A DNA stretch of 56,737 nt, taken from UBA9076 sp964418835. GTDB taxonomy: Bacteria; Bacillota_I; Bacilli_A; Erysipelotrichales; Erysipelotrichaceae. The position numbers were made by a program, and so were the translations under genes. Where the stretch lies: assembly GCA_964418835.1 (NCBI GenBank), contig CAYQNJ010000008.1, forward strand, positions 1-56,737. The letters run 5' to 3'. This document shows, in pieces, positions 1-7,107 of the stretch. Every line of letters begins with the position of its first letter. The first letter of the stretch is position 1. The notes beneath the pieces are model-generated. The model had not been told where the DNA came from and searched no databases. It worked only from the letters and a program-made list of their open reading frames with translations.

Positions 1-11
1 AATTATAAAAG

Positions 12-29
12 CCGACATTAAAATGTCGG
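12..29 (-). terminator. Small hairpin terminator near the left edge
   Basis: CCGACATT (12-19) pairs with AATGTCGG (22-29). Read on the minus strand the stem is followed by CTTTTATAA, so it can end minus-strand transcripts leaving the defence island. The 2-base gap means the central pairs must open to form the loop. Confidence 0.55.
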
Positions 30-365
30 TTTATAACTAAATATATTTATTATACGAATATAAAATTGTTTCTACTCCCACTCTTCATATAAAGCCTGCT
101 ACCTATTATAAAACAAGCATTTACAGGGCTCTCATTTGCACCCATTCCATAATTTTGCAGTTTTTATAGGTGTTTTTAGCACAAAACACTTCAAAAGTAC
201 TTCATGCTTCTAAATTACTATCTATAAAACCGTTTGTGAAACGGATTAGTTTATCAATCATTCCTATACGATTTTGCTGAAGTGAGCAAAATCGTATTTT
301 ACTTAATGTCCACTGTTCTTACAAGTAATCACGACTCTATCAATTACATTTTAGAAATTACGCCA
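30..365. other. Gene-free stretch with two hairpins
   Basis: I see no credible gene here; open frames on either strand are short. Two inverted repeats stand out: CCGTTT/AAACGG at 230-244 and a perfect 12-bp repeat at 267-296. A minus-strand frame at about 130-45 is open for roughly 30 codons but is preceded by a stop and has no ribosome binding site. It may be the tail of a decayed gene. The stretch lies downstream of the defence genes and may be an old insertion scar. Confidence 0.4.
267..300 (+). terminator. Perfect 12-bp inverted repeat with T-run
   Basis: TACGATTTTGCT (267-278) and AGCAAAATCGTA (285-296) form a perfect stem with a 6-base loop, followed on the plus strand by TTTT. No plus-strand gene lies upstream in the window, so what it terminates is unclear. 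It could equally be a recombination-type inverted repeat. Confidence 0.45.
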
Positions 366-1043
366 CTACACTTCTTTATCTCTATATTTTTCAATAGGAT
401 TCCCTTGCAAATCTTTCCATTCTACCCATCCATTATTAGATTTACCAATAACTATCCAACCGGCACTTGATGGATTCATACATACAATATCTTCTTGTAA
501 TATATTATCTTTTATTTTTGCATTTCTTCTAATAGATGGTATATAGCCTTTCCCGGTATCACCACAAAAACTTCCTTTTAACACCGTGAATACTCCATCT
601 TTAACTATAGCTTTCCCATTTACTTTTCCAAAACCTTTTATATTACGATTTAATACATACTCCCCATCCGGAACAAATCCAACCTCAGTTTTAAGTTTTA
701 TTTCTTCTGTAGATTCTTTGAATACTTCTTTTTTACTTTTGTCTTTAGGATAAATTTGTTTACCATCTAAAGAAGATAATAATGATTTTGCGACCTCTAT
801 ATCTAACGCAAATAATTCAGTACCGACAATTCTACTTTTGCTGAATATGTCATGAATAAGTTTTTCTTTCTCGTCATATCTATCTACCTCTATAGCAAAC
901 TCTCTTTTTAAACCTGTGATATTTGCATACCCATTGCTTTCCAAAAACCTCATTCTGTTTTCAAATTGGTCATTTCCAGTCTTACCAATCTTAATAAGAC
1001 CGGAAACAACTGTAGTCATTAAATAGATTATTCCTTTTGCCAT
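366..1043 (-). CDS. GIY-YIG nuclease-family protein with DUF4357 domain
   Basis: A protein of 225 residues. Residues about 4-85 resemble the T5orf172 branch of the GIY-YIG nuclease fold: GIIYLMTT near the start, then GLIKIGKT, then EKLIHDIF and a GTELFAL segment. Residues about 120-222 match DUF4357, with VPDGEYVLNRN, VLKGS and a PSSAGWIVIGKSNNGW core. Proteins of this layout commonly accompany type I restriction systems. It starts 12 bases after the AbiJ-like gene with a GGGAGA binding site, so it is the last gene of the island operon. Whether it cuts DNA is not shown by the sequence. Confidence 0.75.
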   Translation of the reverse strand: MAKGIIYLMTTVVSGLIKIGKTGNDQFENRMRFLESNGYANITGLKREFAIEVDRYDEKEKLIHDIFSKSRIVGTELFALDIEVAKSLLSSLDGKQIYPKDKSKKEVFKESTEEIKLKTEVGFVPDGEYVLNRNIKGFGKVNGKAIVKDGVFTVLKGSFCGDTGKGYIPSIRRNAKIKDNILQEDIVCMNPSSAGWIVIGKSNNGWVEWKDLQGNPIEKYRDKEV

Positions 1044-1055
1044 ATATTTCTCCCA

Positions 1056-1940
1056 TTAGCTAATATTATTCATTTTTACATATTCGCCAATCTGTGCAAT
1101 CAACGCCTTTAATACTTGTAAACAAATTAAGGCAGTATGTTTATCAGGGGTAAATTTAGAACATAATTGTTGATAAGGATGAATATAGTTCCTAAATTCT
1201 CTAACCACATGACTAAATTTCTTTACATCTTCATTGATTATTCTTAGTTCATATGCTGAATTTATAAAATCATTAAGAGTCCAATCATTGAATTTCTTCA
1301 CTTTTTTGGTGATATTATCAATAGGTGCAGAATTACTTTTATTAAAGCTATCAGGATATTTCAGCGCTACCCCCAATAGAATGCCTTCCATAATACTTCC
1401 AATCAAAATAATCGATGAAAGAGAATTTCCTATTGATGTATTGCTTTCAGCTTCTAAAATCCTTATCTTTAAAATTTCAGTAAGCGAATATTCTAATCCA
1501 ATGCTATCAATTGAGCTATCAAAGTTTAATTGCAAAAATTCTTTTTCAGAAACTTCTGATGTCTTTTCCTTGTTTTCAATAATTATTTCATCTAGCTTCT
1601 TAAAAGTGATTTTTTCATTTTCTCTTATAACTCTCCACTTATCAAAAACTAAATACTGATTAAAATCTGCAATTAGCTCATCTAAGTATGCCACTCTGCC
1701 TATGTAGTTATTTACAGCAAATATAGATTTTATACATTTATCTATTTCTGGCGTTCCATTAATTTCTTCCAATTTATAATCTGTGAAAACCCATCTTGAT
1801 GGAAAGCCTTGACCATAAGAATCATTAAATCCAAGTTCATTAAAAAAACTTACTAACTTTGATCCTGATTTATAATCATCCGTCCCATCTCCATTTATTA
1901 TATTTCTAAGTTTTTCTAATGTTTTCTTACATAAAATCAA
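1056..1940 (-). CDS. AbiJ-like / HEPN-domain protein, probable abortive infection factor
   Basis: A protein of 294 residues. The N-terminal part (residues 28-62: SFFNELGFNDSYGQGFPSRW) resembles the N-terminal module of AbiJ-type abortive-infection proteins. The C-terminal part (about 170-292) is helical and carries REFRNYIHP (R247, R250, H254), the R-N-x-x-H signature of HEPN RNase-like domains; the spacing from R250 is R-x3-H, shorter than the classical RX4-6H. The start is TTG at 1940, nine bases after GGGGGTG; I see no better ATG. It sits between the S subunit and the GIY-YIG gene. Family recognition is from memory of the motifs. Confidence 0.6.
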   Translation of the reverse strand: MILCKKTLEKLRNIINGDGTDDYKSGSKLVSFFNELGFNDSYGQGFPSRWVFTDYKLEEINGTPEIDKCIKSIFAVNNYIGRVAYLDELIADFNQYLVFDKWRVIRENEKITFKKLDEIIIENKEKTSEVSEKEFLQLNFDSSIDSIGLEYSLTEILKIRILEAESNTSIGNSLSSIILIGSIMEGILLGVALKYPDSFNKSNSAPIDNITKKVKKFNDWTLNDFINSAYELRIINEDVKKFSHVVREFRNYIHPYQQLCSKFTPDKHTALICLQVLKALIAQIGEYVKMNNIS

Positions 1941-1974
1941 AACTTATCACACCCCCATACTTTACTTTATACCA

Positions 1975-3099
1975 TTATATTTTATCTGCATACGGTAATT
2001 TTTTTACATAATTTTCCATCCATTCCCAATCAGGAATATAACCATCATCAGAATAGGTTTTATTTTCGTCATATGCAAATTTTAATCCGTTCATCTTTAT
2101 CGGCAGTTTAATCGTAAAATCCTTTCTAAAATGTGAATTCAACTCTCTTCCAAATGCTTGATATTTTACTTTGCATTCATTTCTAATTAAAGTCGTTATA
2201 AATAACTTAGAATATATAGATAATGGCTCTTTCTCCTGTAAAATGCCAACATTTTGAGCTGTGTAGAACGGTTCCTTTTGAATAAAACAAGAACCTAAAA
2301 AGCTACCACCCAACGCTAATGACATTGTACCTGCTGGAAAAGGCGCTTCTCCTTCTATTTCATCAACAAATCCAACTACACCATTCCCATTACTATCTCT
2401 TGAAACATAATTATATTTCGGATTATAGTTTGTTGTAACAACTGCATCTATACCATTACCCATTCTGGTATTAAATAGTTTATGCAAATAAAAGTCCTTC
2501 CAATTTCCCATCATAATATCAAGACTTTTATCACCCTTCGTATTTATAGTTTTTAAACTATCTCTAATAGAGCCTTTACTCTCTCTCTCTACATTTTCAA
2601 CGCTTTCCATAAATTCGTTGATGAAATCAAAATCAGGTATATAACCTTCATCCGAAAAAATTTTTTCTGGGTCAATCACATACTCATCGTTGTTCATTTT
2701 TGTTGGAAGCTTAATTTTAATCTTTTTACTATCTCCAACTCTGCATTGTCTACCATAATTCCATTTATAGTTTTCGCTGAAATTGATAATAGCAGTTATA
2801 AACAATCCAATTTTTCTATTTAGCTCAAAGTTTTTAGGTCTGAATATGTTAACATCACTAGTTGCACAGAAATCTTCAGACTGATAAAAAGTAGTACATC
2901 CTACTTTTCCAGTAACAATACAGTTTCCAGCAAATTCCGGTTCCAAATTTATTCGTTGCTGTATGCCATTATTTTCATTCGATGCAGATATATATGGAGT
3001 ATCCCCAATATCGTATTCATCAGAATAGTGATATATACCTGCACTGATTTCAAATAGTTTTTCTAAATTGAAATTTTTCCATTTACTTGTATTCAACAT
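1975..3099 (-). CDS. Restriction-modification specificity subunit (HsdS/BcgI-B-like)
   Basis: A protein of 374 residues made of two similar halves. Each begins with a W-K-(N/D)-F-x-L-x-K-L-F block (residues about 7-17 and 201-211), passes through a target-recognition core, and ends with an IKLP-(I/T)-K-M-N segment and a GYIPD tail (about 153 and 355). This tandem layout is typical of S subunits that read a bipartite DNA site, here closest to the BcgI-like group. It overlaps the methylase remnant by one base (TAATG), so the two were translationally coupled. With the methylase truncated it probably no longer supports modification here. Confidence 0.75.
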   Translation of the reverse strand: MLNTSKWKNFNLEKLFEISAGIYHYSDEYDIGDTPYISASNENNGIQQRINLEPEFAGNCIVTGKVGCTTFYQSEDFCATSDVNIFRPKNFELNRKIGLFITAIINFSENYKWNYGRQCRVGDSKKIKIKLPTKMNNDEYVIDPEKIFSDEGYIPDFDFINEFMESVENVERESKGSIRDSLKTINTKGDKSLDIMMGNWKDFYLHKLFNTRMGNGIDAVVTTNYNPKYNYVSRDSNGNGVVGFVDEIEGEAPFPAGTMSLALGGSFLGSCFIQKEPFYTAQNVGILQEKEPLSIYSKLFITTLIRNECKVKYQAFGRELNSHFRKDFTIKLPIKMNGLKFAYDENKTYSDDGYIPDWEWMENYVKKLPYADKI

Positions 3100-3440
3100 T
3101 ATTTTCCACCACTCTTAATTAAATATGAATAATAATCACGGATAGTGCGTTCAAAATCATCTACTGTAAGTTTTGTATAATCCGTCTCCATATATGCTTC
3201 TGCTAACCATTCATCATCGCATGTTATCTTGTGCATAACAGACAATCCCGGTACTTCTCTTTTGTTCTTATACAAATCTAACCATTCTGCTTCAGTCTTT
3301 AGCCATAAGCTATTTCCATCTTGGTCTGTTTGTTCTACTCTTCCAAGTCCTTTTCGCTTAATAAATTTGTCGTCCTTGAAATATCCAAAGAAAGTATCTC
3401 TATTTGATCTCTCATGTTTTTGAGACAGGTCAAATATCAT
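3099..3440 (-). pseudogene. C-terminal remnant of an N6-adenine DNA methylase (HsdM/BcgI-A-like)
   Basis: Only 113 residues remain, containing ERSNRDTFFGYFKDDKF, KGLGRVEQ and the tail EAYMETDYTKL. I recognise these as the extreme C-terminus of large N-6 DNA methylases paired with BcgI-like S subunits. The SAM-binding region and the catalytic NPPY motif are absent. The frame runs into a stop a few codons upstream of 3440 and no ribosome binding site precedes the ATG. The ancestral N-terminal several hundred residues were lost at a junction with the acetyltransferase remnant. The fragment probably makes no functional enzyme. Confidence 0.75.
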
Positions 3441-3854
3441 ACAACAGGCAATGATTATATGGCATTAATAGCAATCTGGGAAAGAAGTGTTTCTAGTACA
3501 CACAATTTTTTAAGTTTGGAGGACTTTGGTAGAATTAAGAATAATATACCTAATTGGCTCAGTAACTTAGACGTTCAAATTTGGTAAAATGATTCAGTTA
3601 TTCTTGGTTTCACTGCTATCAACAATTCACACCTGGAAATGCTCTTTTTAGATGCAGACTACCTAGGTTTAGGTTATGGAACAAAAATATTAAAGATACT
3701 AATCAGCACTTTCAGAATTTCTACAGTTGATGTTAATGAAGACAACCAACAAGCATACAATTTCTATTGTAAAAATGGTTTTACAATTACTTCTAAGAGT
3801 GGAAAAGACTGTATGGGAATGCCTTATCCTTTACTTCATCTTAAATTGAAATAG
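3441..3854 (+). pseudogene. Broken GNAT acetyltransferase (YjaB-like)
   Basis: In one frame from about 3447 to 3854 the translation reads as a YjaB-type acetyltransferase: NDYMALIAIWERSVSSTHNF, then IPNWLSNLDVQIW, then a stop, then LGFTAINNSHLEMLFLD, LGLGYGTKIL (the acetyl-CoA loop) and AYNFYCKNGF. Two lesions are visible. A TAA at 3585-3587 interrupts the otherwise conserved frame, and the first few codons including the start are missing at the junction with the methylase remnant. The downstream part (3639-3854) could still be read as 71 residues but has no evident binding site. No repeat marks the junction. Confidence 0.8.
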
Positions 3855-3912
3855 TTTTTGACATCGTTTTGACATCACTTACTTGATTTTCTCACCATTC
3901 TCAAAAAAGACA

Positions 3913-3946
3913 TGCAAAAAGTCCTCTATTTAAGCGGGCTTTTTGA
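3913..3946 (-). terminator. guaA terminator
   Basis: AAAAAGCCC and GGACTTTTT (one G-T pair) form a stem at 3916-3944, followed by T-rich sequence on the minus strand just after the guaA stop codon at 3969. Confidence 0.7.
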
Positions 3947-3968
3947 GTTTCTTATAAACTTCCTGATG

Positions 3969-5510
3969 TTATTCCCACTCTACTGTTGCTGGTGGTTTTG
4001 ATGTTACATCATAACATACTCTATTAACGTGTTTTACTTCATTAACTATTCTATTAGAAATCTTATCTAACACATCATAAGGTATTCTAGCCCAATCAGC
4101 TGTCATACCATCAATAGAAGTAACTGCACGAATTGCTACTGTGTAATCATAAGTTCTTTGATCACCCATAACCCCAACACTTCTAATATCAGGCAAACAA
4201 GTAAAGTATTGCCAAATACTTCTATCTAATCCAGCCTTTGCTATTTCTTCTCTTAAAATAAAATCAGACTCTCTAACTATCTCTAACTTATCTTCACTAA
4301 CCTCACCTAAAACCCTAATACCTAAACCTGGTCCAGGGAAAGGTTGTCTCCAAACCATCTCTTCAGGTAAACCAAGTTCTACACCTAACGCTCTAACTTC
4401 ATCCTTAAACAATGTATTTAAAGGTTCAATAAGCTTAAACTGCATATCCTCAGGTAAACCACCAACATTATGATGAGACTTAATAGTTTGAGCAGTCTTT
4501 GTACCACTCTCAATCACATCAGTATACAAAGTCCCTTGAGCCAACCACTTAATATCATCACCCTCAAGTAACTTCTTAATCTCTTCATCAAATGTATAAA
4601 TAAATTCGTTTCCAATTATTTTTCTTTTCTTCTCAGGATCACTAACACCCTTTAATTTACTCAAAAACCTCTCACTTGCGTCTATCTTAGTGAGATTTAA
4701 ATGCATCTTCTCCTTAAAGGTTTCCATAACACTCTCTGCTTCACCTTTTCTAAGTAATCCATGGTCAATAAACATACAATACAAATTATCACCAATAGCT
4801 TTATGTAATAAAGCCGCAACAACACTAGAATCAACTCCACCAGATAAAGCTAATAACACCTTATCGTCCTTAACCTTATCCTTAATCTTAACTATCTCAG
4901 TCTCAATAAAAGAAGCCATAGACCAATCATTATTAGCTTTACAAACCTTAAACACAAAATTATTCAATAAATCATTTCCATACTCTGAATTATTAACCTC
5001 AGGATGAAATTGAACTGTATATATAGGTTTACTATTATGCATAGTAGCCACAATAGGACAAGTATCAGTCTTAGAAATACACTCAAAACCATCAGCTAAT
5101 TTATCAACTTGATCACCATGAGACATCCAAACTGTATTAATACTAGGAATACCATCAAATAAAATGTTATCCTTTAACACTTCTATTTCACTTCTTCCAT
5201 ATTCCTTCTTATCACTAGCCTTAACACTTCCACCTAAAGAATAATGAATTAACTGCATACCATAACAAATTCCCAATAAAGGAATTTCACCACTTAAAAT
5301 AGCACTATCACAAGTAAAAGCATTATCATCATAAACACTATTAGGACCACCACTTAAAACAATCCCCTTAACATCACCCAATGCTTTAATCTCTTCTAAA
5401 GTCATTGTATGTGGATGTAATTCACTATAAACACCAAACTCACGAATACGCCTAGCAATCAATTGATTATATTGACTGCCAAAATCTAAGACAATAATCT
5501 TATCGCTCAT
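3969..5510 (-). CDS. guaA: GMP synthase (glutamine-hydrolysing)
   Basis: Converts XMP to GMP using ATP and glutamine; cytosolic, last step of guanine nucleotide synthesis. The 513-residue length is standard. Residues 1-190 form the class I amidotransferase with the nucleophile C82 (GICYGMQ) and H169/E171 (QFHPEV). The ATP pyrophosphatase P-loop SGGVDSS is at 223-229, and the dimer/XMP domain contains PFPGPGLGIRVLGEV and ends PPATVEWE. GAGGAGGG lies just before the ATG. It follows the purine permease by 51 bases that contain a terminator, so expression may be partly coupled to the upstream guanine riboswitch. Confidence 0.97.
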   Translation of the reverse strand: MSDKIIVLDFGSQYNQLIARRIREFGVYSELHPHTMTLEEIKALGDVKGIVLSGGPNSVYDDNAFTCDSAILSGEIPLLGICYGMQLIHYSLGGSVKASDKKEYGRSEIEVLKDNILFDGIPSINTVWMSHGDQVDKLADGFECISKTDTCPIVATMHNSKPIYTVQFHPEVNNSEYGNDLLNNFVFKVCKANNDWSMASFIETEIVKIKDKVKDDKVLLALSGGVDSSVVAALLHKAIGDNLYCMFIDHGLLRKGEAESVMETFKEKMHLNLTKIDASERFLSKLKGVSDPEKKRKIIGNEFIYTFDEEIKKLLEGDDIKWLAQGTLYTDVIESGTKTAQTIKSHHNVGGLPEDMQFKLIEPLNTLFKDEVRALGVELGLPEEMVWRQPFPGPGLGIRVLGEVSEDKLEIVRESDFILREEIAKAGLDRSIWQYFTCLPDIRSVGVMGDQRTYDYTVAIRAVTSIDGMTADWARIPYDVLDKISNRIVNEVKHVNRVCYDVTSKPPATVEWE

Positions 5511-5521
5511 AAACCCTCCTC

Positions 5522-5551
5522 AAAAAAATAAGTGAGTAATTATACCCACTT
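5522..5551 (-). terminator. Terminator between purine permease and guaA
   Basis: On the minus strand AAGTGGGTA and TACTCACTT pair (one G-T) around a 4-base loop, followed by ATTTTTTT. A TATAAT sequence lies inside the hairpin (5539-5544) and could be the -10 of a separate guaA promoter, although I see no good -35. Confidence 0.7.
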
Positions 5552-5561
5552 ATATTTTACA

Positions 5562-6884
5562 TTATTTTGTAAAGAAATATATTAAGAAAATCAAATCTAA
5601 TATATAAACAATAGGTTGAACTTCTTTATTTCTACCAGAAGCTAACATTGTTACTGTGTAGAACAAGAAACCAGCAGCAATTCCATCAGAAATTGAATAA
5701 CCTAAAATCATAACAACAATTGTAATAAATGCAGGTGTAGCAACCGCAATATCATTCCATTCAATTTCTTTTAATTGAGAAGCCATTAATATACCAACAA
5801 CAATTAAAGCCGGAGCAGTAACTGCACTAGTAACAACACTCAATAATGGTGATAAGAAAATTGATAATATAAATAATACACCTGTGGTAACTGCAGTTAA
5901 ACCAGTTCTACCACCAGCAGCAACGCCAGAACCACTCTCAACAAATGAAGTAATAGTTGATGTACCTAACATCGCTCCAACAACTGTACCAACTGAATCA
6001 CTTAATAAAGCCTTTTCAACATCAACCATTTCACCATCTTCATTAACTAAACCAATATCATTACCAACTGCAACTAAAGTACCAGCAGTATCAAAGAAGT
6101 CAACAAATAAGAATGAAAATATAATTACAATAGCTTGAACAGGATTAGAGAAAAGCTCTCCAAAACCTCTAGCAAAAGCACCAATTAATGATGTATCAAA
6201 CTCAACTGCAATAATACTATTTGGAAGTGTAGGTAATCCTTCACCTAAGCCAGCTAAATTCATTCCAATACCAACTAATGTAGTAGCAACCAATCCCCAG
6301 AAAACAGCAGCAGGAACCTTCTTAGTAAGAAGTGCAACTGTAATAAATAAACCAATTACAGCTAATAAAACAACTGGATTCTTAAATGTACCTAAACTAA
6401 CAAATGTTGCTGGATTTGCAATAATGATTCCTGCATTCTTAAAACCAATAAACGCAATAAAGAATCCAATACCAGCACCAATAGCTAATTTCATATTCTT
6501 TGGAATTGAATTAATAATAATTCTTCTTAAACCTGTAACTGATATTGCAATAAAAATAATACCAGAAACAAACACTGCAGCTAACGCTGCCTCATAAGAA
6601 TAACCCATACCTAACACAACTGTATAAGCAAAGAAAGCATTAACACCCATACCAGCACTTAAAGCAACTGGATAATTTGCAAGTAACCCCATTAATATAC
6701 TTGCAAAAGCAGAAGCAATCGCTGTTGCAAAGAATACACCATGGAAAGACATACCTGTCTCAGCCAATATTGATGGATTCACAAACAAGATATAAGCCAT
6801 AGCTAAGAAAGTAGTTATTCCAGCTATAATCTCTGTTTTTACATCAGTATTCTTCTCCTTTAATTTAAAAATCTTTTCTAACAT
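5562..6884 (-). CDS. pbuG: Guanine/hypoxanthine permease (AzgA/PbuG type)
   Basis: Integral membrane purine-proton symporter of the NCS2/AzgA family, 440 residues with about 12-14 hydrophobic segments. Family marks seen are the N-terminal TEIIAGITTFLAMAYILFVNP, NAFFAYTV after the GMGV turn, and FLFVDFFDTAGTLV in the middle. It is the first gene after a guanine riboswitch, which agrees with import of guanine or hypoxanthine, and guaA is next. An AGGAGG site precedes the ATG. The exact substrate within the purines is inferred from the riboswitch rather than read from the protein. Confidence 0.9.
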   Translation of the reverse strand: MLEKIFKLKEKNTDVKTEIIAGITTFLAMAYILFVNPSILAETGMSFHGVFFATAIASAFASILMGLLANYPVALSAGMGVNAFFAYTVVLGMGYSYEAALAAVFVSGIIFIAISVTGLRRIIINSIPKNMKLAIGAGIGFFIAFIGFKNAGIIIANPATFVSLGTFKNPVVLLAVIGLFITVALLTKKVPAAVFWGLVATTLVGIGMNLAGLGEGLPTLPNSIIAVEFDTSLIGAFARGFGELFSNPVQAIVIIFSFLFVDFFDTAGTLVAVGNDIGLVNEDGEMVDVEKALLSDSVGTVVGAMLGTSTITSFVESGSGVAAGGRTGLTAVTTGVLFILSIFLSPLLSVVTSAVTAPALIVVGILMASQLKEIEWNDIAVATPAFITIVVMILGYSISDGIAAGFLFYTVTMLASGRNKEVQPIVYILDLIFLIYFFTK

Positions 6885-6918
6885 CTTCTATCCTCCTAAT
6901 GACAAACTACCATACAAA

Positions 6919-7026
6919 TTAAAAAGTTTTTGGAAAACACCAAAAACTCGTAGACATCGTAGCGCAACATTTACGGTGTTGCCTAGAAACTCTTATGCCA
7001 TATCTCATAAGACTATACGGTGTTTA
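6919..7026 (-). promoter_or_regulatory. Guanine-class purine riboswitch with terminator
   Basis: On the minus strand the aptamer (about 7024-6953) shows the purine-riboswitch core in order: CTTATG-AGATATGG-CATAAG (P2), AGTTTCTA, GCAAC-ACCGTAAAT-GTTGC (P3), then GCTACG closing P1. The position that sorts ligands (C74 in the xpt numbering) is C, so guanine or hypoxanthine is expected. Downstream, AGTTTTTGG/CCAAAAACT (6948-6925) followed by TTTTT is an intrinsic terminator. Ligand binding should therefore switch pbuG off. Confidence 0.93.
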
Positions 7027-7038
7027 TCAACGTATAGT

Positions 7039-7067
7039 ATTATACCTAACATTACATTTCTTTACAA
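7039..7067 (-). promoter_or_regulatory. Promoter of the riboswitch-pbuG transcript
   Basis: TTGTAA (7067-7062), 17 bases, TATAAT (7044-7039) on the minus strand, placing the transcript start just before the riboswitch P1 stem. Confidence 0.75.
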
Positions 7068-7107
7068 ATACAAATATACAGTTTTACTAATCTTATATTT
7101 TATTTAC

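Noticed and set aside
282..470. Plus-strand 62-codon frame
   Set aside because: It starts inside the inverted repeat and runs antisense into the GIY-YIG gene with no binding site or recognisable domain.
366..3440. Insertion sequence or integrase bordering the defence genes
   Set aside because: No transposase or recombinase reading frame, and no flanking direct repeat, could be found inside the window.
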